The translations under genes were made by a program, and so were the position numbers. The notes under the pieces were generated by a model. The model saw only the letters and a program-made list of their open reading frames with translations, made no database searches and was not told where the DNA came from. Source: Clostridia bacterium (GTDB lineage Bacteria > Bacillota > Clostridia > Lachnospirales > Lachnospiraceae). Taken from it: DNA of 64,000 nt. Positions within the stretch are counted from its first letter, which is position 1, and each line of letters begins with the position of its first letter. The stretch is from assembly GCA_910576325.1 (NCBI GenBank), contig CAJTIM010000011.1, positions 1-64,000 on the forward strand, written 5' to 3'. Positions 7,663 to 16,162 of this stretch are shown piece after piece.

Positions 7663-10200
7663 ATGGAAGCAAAGGCATACAAGCTCAGAGAAAACTTTTA
7701 CTGGGCAGGAATTTTGGACGACAGCCTTCGTGTATTTGACATTATTATGTACACGGAATTTGGAACCACTTACAATTCTTACGTATACGGGGCGGGAGAT
7801 AAAACCATTCTCTTTGAGACTGCAAAGGCCAAATATTTCGACGAATATTTAAAGGTACTGGAAGAAGTCACGGACGTAAAGAAAATCGACTATCTGGTGG
7901 TAAGCCATACGGAGCCGGACCACGCAGGAAGCGTGGAGCGTCTTTTGGAGCTGAATCCGGGCCTTAAGGTGATTGCTACCCCTACGGCGCTCTCTTTTCT
8001 GAAAAATATAGTAAACCGTGATTTTTGCAGCATAGCGGTGAAGGATGAGCAGGAGATGAAAATCGGAACCCTTACCATGCGTTTCCTTCATGTGCCCAAC
8101 CTGCACTGGCCGGATACCATGTACACCTATCTGGAGGAGGAACAGATCCTGGTGACCTGTGATTCCTTCGGTTCCCATTATGCATTTCCGGGAATCGTGT
8201 CCGGCAAGGTGACGAATGAAGAGGATTACTGGAAGGCCACACGCTATTATTTTGACTGCATCATCGGGCCGTTTAAGCCGTTTATGTTAAAAGCCCTGGA
8301 TCGAATCCGGGATTTGGATATTTCCATGATCTGTACGGGGCACGGGCCGGTTCTGGACAGCGGCATTGACCGGATGCTGAATACCTACCGGGAGTGGTGT
8401 ACCGTAGTCAATCCCAATCCCGGAAAAACCGTGGTGATTCCTTATGTGAGCGCCTACGGTTACACAGGGCAGCTTGCGGAGCAGATTGGAAAGGGCATTG
8501 CGGACAGCGGCGATATTGAGGTGCGCAGCTATGATCTGGTGACGGCAGATCAGGGAAAGGTGCTGGAGGAGCTCGGCTTTGCGGATGGCATTTTGTTTGG
8601 AACTCCGACCATTGTAGGGGAGGCGTTAAAGCCTGTCTGGGATCTGACTACCTCCATTTTTGCGGGCACTCACGGCGGAAAGCTTGCCAGTGCTTTTGGA
8701 AGCTACGGCTGGAGCGGAGAGGGCGTGCCCCACATCATTGAGCGTCTTAAGCAGCTCAAGATGCGTGTGACAGAGGGCTTCCGGGTACAGTTTAAGCCCA
8801 GTGAGACAGATCTTCTCAATGCCTACGAGTACGGTTATAATTTCGGCTGCATGCTTCTGGATAAGGAGAACCCCAAGAAGGCAAAGGGCAAGACCGCTCT
8901 TGTAAAATGCTTAGTCTGCGGAGAAATTTTTGATTCCTCTCTGGAGATCTGTCCGGTCTGCGGTGTGGGAAGGGAAAACTTTGTACCCGTAGAGAGTGAG
9001 GAGACGGAATATCGGAAAGATACCAAGAATCTCTACGCCATCCTTGGAAACGGAGCGGCCGGGTTCAACGCAGCCAGGGCCATTCGGGAACGGGATAAGA
9101 CCGGCGGCGTGTATATTATTTCCAATGAAGAATATCCGGCCTACAACCGGCCTATGCTGACAAAAGCGTTGGTAGCCGGACTGGATGCGGATCAGATAGC
9201 CATAGAAGATGCTTCCTGGTACGAGAAGAATAACATTGTCCAGATATTAGGAAAACAGGTTAAAGCCATTGATACAAAGGAAAAGGAAATTCTTACGGAG
9301 GACGGAGCAAAATTCAAGTATACGAAGCTTATCTATGCTATGGGCTCCGAGTGCTTTGTTCCGCCGATTCCCGGGTGGGAAAAGCCGGAGGTTGCGGCCA
9401 TCCGCAGGCTGTCCGATACCCGGAAAGTGACAAGGCTTCTGGAGCAGACGAAAGAGGCTGTGGTCATCGGCGGAGGCGTTCTGGGACTGGAGGCGGCATG
9501 GGAGCTTAAGAAGGCCCATTGTAAGGTGACGGTTCTGGAGCTTGCCCCCCGTCTTATGGGCCGGCAGCTTGACGCGGGAGCCGGAGAAATGCTGAAGAGC
9601 ATCAGCGAGGCTCAGGGAATTTCCATTTTCACCGGAGTGCAGATTTCCGCTATCGAGGGAGAGGAGCATGTGACAGGCGTCCGTCTGGGTGACGGAACCG
9701 TAATTCCGGCGCAGCTTGTGATTGTGTCCTGCGGTGTGCGGTCCAATGTTCAGATAGCAAAGGAAGCAGGTGTCGATGTTGACCGGGCGGTGATTGTGGA
9801 CAGTCATATGGCCACCAATATCCCGGATATTTATGCCTGCGGCGACTGTGCGCAGTATGAGGGGATTAATTATGCTATCTGGCCCCAGGCAGTGGAGCAG
9901 GGCAAGACAGCCGGGGCCAATGCGGCAGGCGAGGAGCTTACCTACGCCACCGTTCCGGCGGCGCTGACCTTCCACGGCATGAATACGGCCCTGTTCTCCA
10001 TCGGGGACAACGGCGGCAATCCGGAACTGGTTTACCGGACCGTGGAGTTTAAGGATGTGTCACGGAAGCAGTATGAGAAATATTACTTCCGCAACAACCG
10101 TCTCTGCGGGGTGATTCTCATCGGGGATGTGTCGAAGATGGGAGAGATGACCGAGGCTGTGGAGCGCAGGGCTTCCTTTGGAGAGCTGTTTGGGCGGTAA
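7663..10200 (+). CDS. Flavodiiron protein fused to rubredoxin and NADH:rubredoxin oxidoreductase
   Basis: Protein of 845 residues with a complete electron chain in one polypeptide. Residues 1-250: metallo-beta-lactamase-like diiron domain with ligands His82, Glu84, Asp86 and His87 (SHTEPDH), then LHWPDT, CDSFGSH and CTGHGP. About 255-400: flavodoxin domain (FMN). About 415-445: a short rubredoxin-like knuckle with two CxxC pairs only ten residues apart. About 460-845: FAD/NADH oxidoreductase with GNGAAG and VIGGGVLGLEAA. Such class F flavodiiron proteins reduce O2 or NO to water or N2O with NADH and protect anaerobes. The ribosome site ACGGAGG is good. It is probably transcribed on its own or with the copper genes. 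Confidence 0.93.
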   Translation: MEAKAYKLRENFYWAGILDDSLRVFDIIMYTEFGTTYNSYVYGAGDKTILFETAKAKYFDEYLKVLEEVTDVKKIDYLVVSHTEPDHAGSVERLLELNPGLKVIATPTALSFLKNIVNRDFCSIAVKDEQEMKIGTLTMRFLHVPNLHWPDTMYTYLEEEQILVTCDSFGSHYAFPGIVSGKVTNEEDYWKATRYYFDCIIGPFKPFMLKALDRIRDLDISMICTGHGPVLDSGIDRMLNTYREWCTVVNPNPGKTVVIPYVSAYGYTGQLAEQIGKGIADSGDIEVRSYDLVTADQGKVLEELGFADGILFGTPTIVGEALKPVWDLTTSIFAGTHGGKLASAFGSYGWSGEGVPHIIERLKQLKMRVTEGFRVQFKPSETDLLNAYEYGYNFGCMLLDKENPKKAKGKTALVKCLVCGEIFDSSLEICPVCGVGRENFVPVESEETEYRKDTKNLYAILGNGAAGFNAARAIRERDKTGGVYIISNEEYPAYNRPMLTKALVAGLDADQIAIEDASWYEKNNIVQILGKQVKAIDTKEKEILTEDGAKFKYTKLIYAMGSECFVPPIPGWEKPEVAAIRRLSDTRKVTRLLEQTKEAVVIGGGVLGLEAAWELKKAHCKVTVLELAPRLMGRQLDAGAGEMLKSISEAQGISIFTGVQISAIEGEEHVTGVRLGDGTVIPAQLVIVSCGVRSNVQIAKEAGVDVDRAVIVDSHMATNIPDIYACGDCAQYEGINYAIWPQAVEQGKTAGANAAGEELTYATVPAALTFHGMNTALFSIGDNGGNPELVYRTVEFKDVSRKQYEKYYFRNNRLCGVILIGDVSKMGEMTEAVERRASFGELFGR

Positions 10201-10215
10201 CACAAATTCATAGAT

Positions 10216-10334
10216 AAAAAGGGACTGTCGGGAAATAAGACAGAAGGATTTTCTTATATCAGGTGTCCGTACGTGATGGCTGGAACATAGGATATGGAAA
10301 TGACTGACGGCGTATTTCCGGCAGTCCCTTTTTT
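10216..10334. repeat. Long imperfect inverted repeat, possible terminator or element remnant
   Basis: Arms 10216-10237 and 10313-10333 pair over about 21 positions with one wobble and one bulge, around a 75-base loop. The outer edge is A5-GGGACTG / CAGTCCC-T6, so a transcript from the left would end in a U-tract. It follows the flavodiiron gene. A terminator function is likely; the long loop is unusual. No target-site duplication is visible. Confidence 0.6.
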
Positions 10335-10452
10335 GTATATAAATATAGAAAATGCCATTTGAGAAGATGCACAGTATGTTATCAGGATCATATTATCAAG
10401 CGTATGGAGCTTGTTGTGTAGAAAGGCCGTATGGGGAAAGGAGTGACCTGCT

Positions 10453-11955
10453 TTGGCAATTGCGGGGGTGGATGTAGGAACAACAGGCTGTAAATGTACG
10501 GTCTGCAATTTGAACGGAACAATTCTGAACCAGAGCTACCGGGAATATGAGACCGGGAACAATAAAAACGGCCGTGAGCTGAATGCCCGGGAGGTCTGGA
10601 CACAGGTAAAGGAAGTGATTCGTGAAGCGGCCCGGGGAACGGAGGAGATACAGGCCATCGGTGTAACATCCTTTGGAGAAACTCCCGTTCTTCTGGACGC
10701 TGCGGGAGAGCCGCTGATGAATTCCCTGACCTATCTGGATCCCAGGGGAGAGCAGGAGTGCCAAAGGATTATCCGGCACTTTGGAATGGAGTACTTGTTT
10801 CGGATTACGGGCTTAAAGGCACATCCGATGTACAGTCTTTCAAAGCTGATGTGGCTGGCGGAGCATAGGAAGGATGCGGTGGAAAGAACCGCTCATATCT
10901 GCATGTTCGGCGATTATATTACCTATATGCTTACGGGGCGTTTTCAAATTGATTATTCCCTGGCGAGCCGTACTATGGCTTTTGATTACCGAAAGCTTGA
11001 CTGGGCCGATGATATTTTGGAATTTGCGGGCTTTGACAGGGAGAAAATGTCAAAACCGGTGCCCATTGGAACAAAGGTGGGATGTGTGACGAAGGACGCA
11101 GCGAAGGAGCTTGGGATTTCATCCTCTGCCGTTGTGGTAACAGGATGCCAGGATCAAATGGCGTCCGCCATTGGCACGGGGTGTCTGGAAAACAGTATGG
11201 CAGTTGACGGAACGGGTACGGTGGAATGTATTACCCCGGTTTTTGGAGAGCCGGAAAACCTGGAGGTAATGTTTAAAAACTGCTTTGCCATGATTCCCTT
11301 TGTTAAGCCCGATACCTATGTTACCTATGCGTTTTCCTTTAACGGAGGCTCACTTTTAAAATGGTATCGTGACAATCTGGCCGCTTTGGAGGCCAGACTT
11401 TACCGGGAACAGGGTATAAGCGCCTATGAAGGCTTTAATGCAAGAGTTTCGGCAGAGACGCCCTCCGGTCTTTTGGTGCTGCCCTATTTTTCCGGAGCGG
11501 CAACGCCTTATATGGATCCGGAGGCCAGAGGCGCTGTCGTAGGATTGCGGGACAGTACGACGTCCATTGACATTTATCAGGGGCTGATGGAAGGAGTCAC
11601 CTTTGAAATGCGCCTGAATCTGGAATGTCTGGAGGCGGCGGGTATTCAGGTTAATGTGCTTTATGCCACAGGCGGAGGAGCGCAGTCCCCCATCTGGCTC
11701 CAGATGAAGGCGGATATTCTGAACAAGAGAATTATAACGCTTGGCAGCGCGCAGTCAGGGACCTTGGGCTGTATTATGCTGGCAGGAGTGGCCTGCGGCG
11801 TATATGAAAATCTGTCGGAGGCGTCGGACATTTTTGTAAAACCGGAAAAGGAATACATTCCGGATTTGAAAAAACATGAGATTTATATGAACTATTATAA
11901 AAAATACAGGAGGATGTACCGGGCGGTGGGAAATATTCTGAAGGAAGAAGCGTAG
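10453..11955 (+). CDS. FGGY-family carbohydrate kinase
   Basis: Protein of 500 residues, typical length for xylulokinase-like FGGY kinases. The phosphate-1 motif VDVGTTGCKCTV is at residues 6-17. The C-terminal ATP-binding motif is ATGGGAQSPIWLQMKADIL at about residues 400-418. It phosphorylates a sugar or polyol with ATP in the cytoplasm; the substrate cannot be read from sequence. The start is TTG with AAAGGAG upstream. The aldolase gene 112 bases downstream suggests the pair phosphorylates and then splits a ketose, though a possible terminator hairpin lies between them. Confidence 0.85.
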   Translation: MAIAGVDVGTTGCKCTVCNLNGTILNQSYREYETGNNKNGRELNAREVWTQVKEVIREAARGTEEIQAIGVTSFGETPVLLDAAGEPLMNSLTYLDPRGEQECQRIIRHFGMEYLFRITGLKAHPMYSLSKLMWLAEHRKDAVERTAHICMFGDYITYMLTGRFQIDYSLASRTMAFDYRKLDWADDILEFAGFDREKMSKPVPIGTKVGCVTKDAAKELGISSSAVVVTGCQDQMASAIGTGCLENSMAVDGTGTVECITPVFGEPENLEVMFKNCFAMIPFVKPDTYVTYAFSFNGGSLLKWYRDNLAALEARLYREQGISAYEGFNARVSAETPSGLLVLPYFSGAATPYMDPEARGAVVGLRDSTTSIDIYQGLMEGVTFEMRLNLECLEAAGIQVNVLYATGGGAQSPIWLQMKADILNKRIITLGSAQSGTLGCIMLAGVACGVYENLSEASDIFVKPEKEYIPDLKKHEIYMNYYKKYRRMYRAVGNILKEEA

Positions 11956-11993
11956 AGGCCCGGAAATATTCGATAAATAAGGTTAATTTATCT

Positions 11994-12027
11994 CCGGGGC
12001 GGAGACAAGATGCCCCGGGGCGGTATT
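11994..12027 (+). terminator. GC-rich hairpin after the kinase gene
   Basis: CCGGGGC (11994-12000) pairs with GCCCCGG (12012-12018) and is followed, after GGCGG, by a run ATTTTT. The U-tract is short and displaced, so termination may be partial. Confidence 0.45.
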
Positions 12028-12067
12028 TTTATACCCAAAAATAGCATACGGGAAGGAGATTGAAGAG

Positions 12068-12970
12068 GTGAAAGCGCAGGAAATCATGCAGAAGGCAAGG
12101 AATCTGGGAAAATGTATACCGGCATTTAATGTCCCCCATCTTCCCATGGTGCGGCCGATTGCCGGAGCAATTGCGGACGAGAATAGTACGGCAATGATTC
12201 AGATAGCCCGGGTGGAGTGGGAGAAATTTCAGGCCCGGAGCCTGGAGCATATTGCGGAGGAATATGAAAAATACAAGGTTTCGGGGCATACGCTGCTGCA
12301 TCTGGATCACATTCCGGTGGTTGACGAGGATTACCGGAGGGTGGACTATGAAAAGCTTTTGGAGCGGGCATTGAAGGCGGGATATGAGTCGGTAATGATT
12401 GACGGCTCCCGTCTGCCCCTGGAGGAGAATATTCGGGTGACGGCGGAAGCGGCCGCAATGGCTCATGAAGCAGGAGTTCCCTGCGAAGCCGAGCTGGGGG
12501 CGGTTATGGGGCATGAAAAGGAGAAAATGCCGCCCTACGAGGAAATTTTTTCAAGAAAAATGGGATTTACCAAATTGGAGGAGGCAAAGCGGTTTGTTCT
12601 TGAAAGCAGGTGCGACTGGCTGTCCGTGGCGGTTGGAAATATTCACGGACAGATTGCCGAGGCGGTTCGGAATCAGAAAAAGCCGGAGGCGCGGCTGGAT
12701 GTGGGGCATATCGGAGCCATTTATCAGGCATTGGGAATTCCGCTGGTGCTTCACGGCGGGAGCGGGATTCGCCATAGCTGTGTGCTGGAGGCCGTTCGGG
12801 CGGGAATAACAAAGATCAATGTGGGCACAGAGATACGGCAGACCTATGAGTTTGCCTTGAAAGAGAGCGGCAATGACATTTCTTACGCACAGGAGCAGGT
12901 GTATCGGAAGGTAAGGGCATATATTTCCGGATATTTGTATAATACCGGTTTGGCAGATGATTTGAAGTAA
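12068..12970 (+). CDS. Class II ketose-bisphosphate aldolase
   Basis: Protein of 300 residues of the zinc-dependent FBA/tagatose-bisphosphate aldolase family. The zinc-binding motif HLDH (about residues 78-81), the second ligand region (CEAELGAVMGHE, about 138-150), VGNIHG (about 191-196) and HGGSG (about 228-232) are visible. It cleaves a ketose 1-phosphate or bisphosphate to dihydroxyacetone phosphate and an aldehyde. The start is GTG with AAGGAG upstream. It probably works with the preceding FGGY kinase in a hexose or pentitol pathway of unknown substrate. Confidence 0.88.
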   Translation: MKAQEIMQKARNLGKCIPAFNVPHLPMVRPIAGAIADENSTAMIQIARVEWEKFQARSLEHIAEEYEKYKVSGHTLLHLDHIPVVDEDYRRVDYEKLLERALKAGYESVMIDGSRLPLEENIRVTAEAAAMAHEAGVPCEAELGAVMGHEKEKMPPYEEIFSRKMGFTKLEEAKRFVLESRCDWLSVAVGNIHGQIAEAVRNQKKPEARLDVGHIGAIYQALGIPLVLHGGSGIRHSCVLEAVRAGITKINVGTEIRQTYEFALKESGNDISYAQEQVYRKVRAYISGYLYNTGLADDLK

Positions 12971-12975
12971 ACTTG

Positions 12976-12991
12976 CGCCGGCATGTCCGTT
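12976..12991. repeat. Partial copy of the ATGCCGGCAT repeat
   Basis: GCCGGCATGTCCG just after the aldolase stop matches the core of copies A and B but lacks the left half. It may be a remnant, or chance. Confidence 0.4.
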
Positions 12992-13040
12992 TGTAAAGAA
13001 GATGTGCCCTTTACCCGCGTTGGCGTGGGGGTAAAACAAA

Positions 13041-13083
13041 AAACCTTGAAAGCTGTTTTATACGAAGCTTTCAAGGTTTTTTT
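13041..13083. terminator. Bidirectional intrinsic terminator
   Basis: The 11-bp perfect stem CCTTGAAAGCT (13044-13054) / AGCTTTCAAGG (13066-13076) is extended by AAA/TTT and ends in T7 on the + strand; the - strand also ends in a T-run. It separates the aldolase gene (+) from tRNA-Glu (-). Confidence 0.9.
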
Positions 13084-13086
13084 CAA

Positions 13087-13158
13087 CAGTCCCTAGGGGA
13101 ATCGAACCCCTGTTTCCGCCGTGAGAGGGCGGCGTCTTAACCGCTTGACCAAGGAACC
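13087..13158 (-). tRNA. tRNA-Glu(CTC)
   Basis: Cloverleaf on the - strand starting GGTTCCTTGGTC and ending AGGGACTG. The anticodon stem CCGCC/GGCGG encloses CTCTCAC, giving anticodon CTC (reads GAG). The T arm is AGGGG-TTCGATT-CCCCT. The acceptor stem contains a first pair G1-U72 and a T4-G69 wobble, and the discriminator base is G. The 3' CCA is not encoded. Confidence 0.93.
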
Positions 13159-13185
13159 ATGTCGTCTTGTCCTGTCGACTTGCTT

Positions 13186-13214
13186 AGTATATAATAGAAT
13201 TTATCATTTTGCAA
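13186..13214 (-). promoter_or_regulatory. Promoter of tRNA-Glu
   Basis: On the - strand, -35 TTGCAA (13209-13214), 17-bp spacer, -10 TATACT (13186-13191), about 28 bases upstream of the mature tRNA 5' end. Confidence 0.75.
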
Positions 13215-13375
13215 GCTTTTTTTTCAAAAAAATAAAATTTTTTGAAAAACAGACAATATTTATATGTTTTTTACAATTTTATACATATTTTGAGAGCTTC
13301 CAAAACTTGTCCCGTGTGGAAATAAGGATGCTTCGCATACTAAAATGAAGAAAAGAGGTGGAAAGGAGTATTTAT

Positions 13376-13972
13376 ATGGAACATTTACCTTCTTCTGAAG
13401 CAACTGGACGACGTTCATTGAAATATACACCGTTTTTTCTATATCTGATTTCCATGCTGACATTTTTGATGGCTTACGGCTTTCCTTTGACAGACACCAA
13501 TTTTTCTGTTATAGGCAGTCGCGGCGGCAGGCGGCTGCTCTTTCTATTGTGGGGGGCACTGACCGGTAATTATTTTTACCTTTATACGGAGATGCTGATG
13601 ACTCAAACCGATTGTGAGGATCGGCTGGTGAGAAGCCTTCTCCTTGGAGCTCTGCTTTTGTTTGTGACAGCAGTTGGAATTCCGTATTTGCCGGAGCTTC
13701 TGCCGGAGCTTGCGCGTCTTCATGTTGAAATTTCTTTTTTCTCCCCCATATTTTTAGGATTGTCACAGGTGCGGTTTTTGCATCTGCTTGAGAAAAAAGC
13801 AGGGAATATGTTTTCGGTACAGCGGACTTTTCTTGGTGTTCTGTTAATAGGTTCTGCTATTTTATTTCTTTCTATAGGTATTGTAACCAGTCTGCTGGAA
13901 ATCTTTCTGATTGTCGGAATATGTTTTTATCTTCGGGGACTGCATCGCAAAATAGGGAGTATAAGGCTTTGA
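13376..13972 (+). CDS. Hypothetical six-helix membrane protein
   Basis: Protein of 198 residues, mostly hydrophobic. About six membrane segments can be seen: residues 18-37, 52-72, 85-105, 117-135, 148-167 and 170-188. I do not recognise the family. The ATG at 13376 has AAAGGAG upstream and is preferred over an earlier in-frame GTG (13358). It stands alone between the tRNA-Glu region and parE, so its context gives no clue to function. Confidence 0.7.
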   Translation: MEHLPSSEATGRRSLKYTPFFLYLISMLTFLMAYGFPLTDTNFSVIGSRGGRRLLFLLWGALTGNYFYLYTEMLMTQTDCEDRLVRSLLLGALLLFVTAVGIPYLPELLPELARLHVEISFFSPIFLGLSQVRFLHLLEKKAGNMFSVQRTFLGVLLIGSAILFLSIGIVTSLLEIFLIVGICFYLRGLHRKIGSIRL

Positions 13973-13988
13973 AATAGTTTTTAAGTGG

Positions 13989-14018
13989 TTTACAAACTAC
14001 AAGATCCTGTGCTATACT
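13989..14018 (+). promoter_or_regulatory. Promoter of the parE-parC operon
   Basis: -35 TTTACA (13989-13994), 18-bp spacer, -10 TATACT (14013-14018). This leaves a leader of about 190 bases before parE. The leader contains a small TTCTATT-AGCC-AATAGAA hairpin near 14150-14167. Confidence 0.65.
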
Positions 14019-14216
14019 AACAAAGACTGAAAAACCAGAACATCTGTACGGATAAAGTATACTCCCTGTTAATAAAAAAGAAACCAACCTTTTCGTATTC
14101 CCCATATTCACGAAAGGCAGCTGAAATATATTGATAACAAAGGGAAGTATTCTATTAGCCAATAGAAAAATGCAGATGATATATTGAATATATTACAGTA
14201 AGCGAGGAAGATAGAA

Positions 14217-16139
14217 ATGACAAAGAAAACCACCTACGGCGCAGACAGCATAGCCGTCTTAGAAGGCTTGGAGGCGGTACGCAAGCGCCCGGGCATGTAC
14301 ATCGGCAGCGTATCCCGAAAAGGATTAAACCATTTGATTTACGAGATTGTAGACAATTCCGTAGACGAGCATCTGGCCGGCTTCTGCTCCAAGATCTGGG
14401 TCACCTTAGAGCGTGACGGTTCCTGTACCGTCAGCGATGACGGCCGGGGCATCCCCGTGGATCTCCACGCCAAGGGCGTCTCCGCGGAGCGTCTGGTATT
14501 CACCACCCTTCATGCAGGCGGAAAATTCGACGATTCCGTCTATAAGACAAGCGGCGGCCTTCACGGAGTAGGCTCCTCCGTGGTCAACGCTCTGTCAACC
14601 TATCTGGACATAGAGGTAAGCCGTGACGGGTCCGTACATCACGATCACTATGAGCGCGGCATCCCCACCATAGAGCTAAGTGACGGCCTGCTCCCTATTT
14701 TACGTAAAACCAAGGAGACAGGAACCAGAATCAACTTCCTTCCCGACCCGGAGATCTTTGAAAAAACAAGATTTCAGGCAGAGGAGGTCAAAAGCCGTCT
14801 CCACGAGACCGCTTACCTGAATCCCGAACTGACCATTTACTTTGCGGATCGCAGAACAGAGCCTGCCGAAGAAGTGGAGTTCCATGAGGAGAACGGAATC
14901 ATCGGTTTTGTTGAGGATTTGAATAAGAAAAAAGAGCAGGTCCACGACGTCATTTACTTCAAGGGCGAAGCAGAGGGCATTGTGGTAGAGGGCGCTTTCC
15001 AATATGTAAACGAGTTTCATGAAAATGTTCTGGGCTTCTGCAACAACATCTACAACGCAGAGGGCGGCACCCACCTGACCGGCTTTAAGACCGTATTTAC
15101 CACTGTAATCAACAATTATGCTAGGGAGCTGGGCATCCTGAAGGAAAAGGACGCAAATTTCACCGGAGCCGACGTGCGCAACGGCATGACGGCCGTGATC
15201 TCCATTAAGCATCCGGCCCCCCGGTTTGAGGGTCAGACCAAGACAAAGCTGGACAATCAGGACGCTTCCAAGGCCACGGGCAAGGTGGCGGGGGACGAGA
15301 TCGTCCGTTACTTTGACCGGAATCTGGAAACCCTGAAGGGCGTCATCGGCTGCGCAGAAAAAGCGGCTAAAATACGAAAGACTGAGGAACGAGCCAAAAC
15401 CAACCTCCTGACCAAACAGAAATACTCCTTCGATTCCAACGGAAAGCTTGCGAACTGTGAAAGCCGGGACCCTTCCAAATGCGAGATCTTCATCGTAGAG
15501 GGAGATTCCGCCGGCGGGTCCGCCAAGACAGCCAGAGATCGGAACTACCAGGCCATTCTTCCCATCCGCGGAAAGATTCTGAATGTGGAAAAGGCCAGCA
15601 TTGACAAGGTATTGGCAAATGCGGAGATCAAGACCATGATCAATGCCTTCGGCTGCGGCTTTTCCGAGGGCTACGGCAATGACTTTGACATCAGCAAGCT
15701 GCGTTATGACAAAATCATTATCATGGCCGATGCGGATGTGGACGGAGCCCATATTTCAACCCTGCTTTTAACCTTGTTTTACCGCTTTATGCCGGATCTC
15801 ATCTACGAGGGACATGTCTACATTGCCATGCCGCCCCTCTATAAAGCAATGCCCCAAAGGGGAGAGGAGGAATACCTTTACGACGACAAAGCCTTGGATC
15901 GCTACCGGAAGCGCCACAGGGGAAGCTTCACTCTGCAGCGCTACAAAGGCTTGGGAGAAATGGACGCCGACCAGCTCTGGGAAACCACCCTGAATCCGGC
16001 GACCCGAATCCTGAAGCGTGTGGAGATTGAGGATGCACGTATGGCCTCCAACGTAACGGAGATGCTTATGGGAACCGAAGTACCGCCCCGGCGCGCCTTT
16101 ATCTATGAGCATGCCTGCGATGCGGAGCTGGATGTATAA
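14217..16139 (+). CDS. parE: DNA topoisomerase IV subunit B
   Basis: Protein of 640 residues with the type IIA B-subunit layout. The GHKL ATPase (about 1-220) has VRKRPGMYIGS, DDGRGIPVD and GGLHGVGSSVVNALS. After a transducer domain comes TOPRIM with EGDSAGGSA and ADADVDGAHI, and the C-terminal GyrB-type region ends with YKGLGEMDADQLWETT. Together with ParC it uses ATP to pass DNA through double-strand breaks, chiefly to unlink daughter chromosomes. I call it ParE rather than GyrB because the partner gene lacks a GyrA box. parC starts 23 bases downstream. Codons are notably C-ending compared with genes to the left. Confidence 0.85.
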   Translation: MTKKTTYGADSIAVLEGLEAVRKRPGMYIGSVSRKGLNHLIYEIVDNSVDEHLAGFCSKIWVTLERDGSCTVSDDGRGIPVDLHAKGVSAERLVFTTLHAGGKFDDSVYKTSGGLHGVGSSVVNALSTYLDIEVSRDGSVHHDHYERGIPTIELSDGLLPILRKTKETGTRINFLPDPEIFEKTRFQAEEVKSRLHETAYLNPELTIYFADRRTEPAEEVEFHEENGIIGFVEDLNKKKEQVHDVIYFKGEAEGIVVEGAFQYVNEFHENVLGFCNNIYNAEGGTHLTGFKTVFTTVINNYARELGILKEKDANFTGADVRNGMTAVISIKHPAPRFEGQTKTKLDNQDASKATGKVAGDEIVRYFDRNLETLKGVIGCAEKAAKIRKTEERAKTNLLTKQKYSFDSNGKLANCESRDPSKCEIFIVEGDSAGGSAKTARDRNYQAILPIRGKILNVEKASIDKVLANAEIKTMINAFGCGFSEGYGNDFDISKLRYDKIIIMADADVDGAHISTLLLTLFYRFMPDLIYEGHVYIAMPPLYKAMPQRGEEEYLYDDKALDRYRKRHRGSFTLQRYKGLGEMDADQLWETTLNPATRILKRVEIEDARMASNVTEMLMGTEVPPRRAFIYEHACDAELDV

Positions 16140-16162
16140 CTGAACGAGAATAGGAGTAAAGA

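Noticed and set aside
13008-13034. TTTACCC...GGGGGTAAA near the aldolase end, resembling MITE ends
   Set aside because: Similarity to TGGCGTGGGTGT is limited to about 12 bases with no partner end or duplication.
13954-14067. Inverted repeat AGGGAGTATA / TATACTCCCT across the end of the membrane protein gene
   Set aside because: Only ten bases, arms about 95 bases apart and one inside coding sequence; likely chance.
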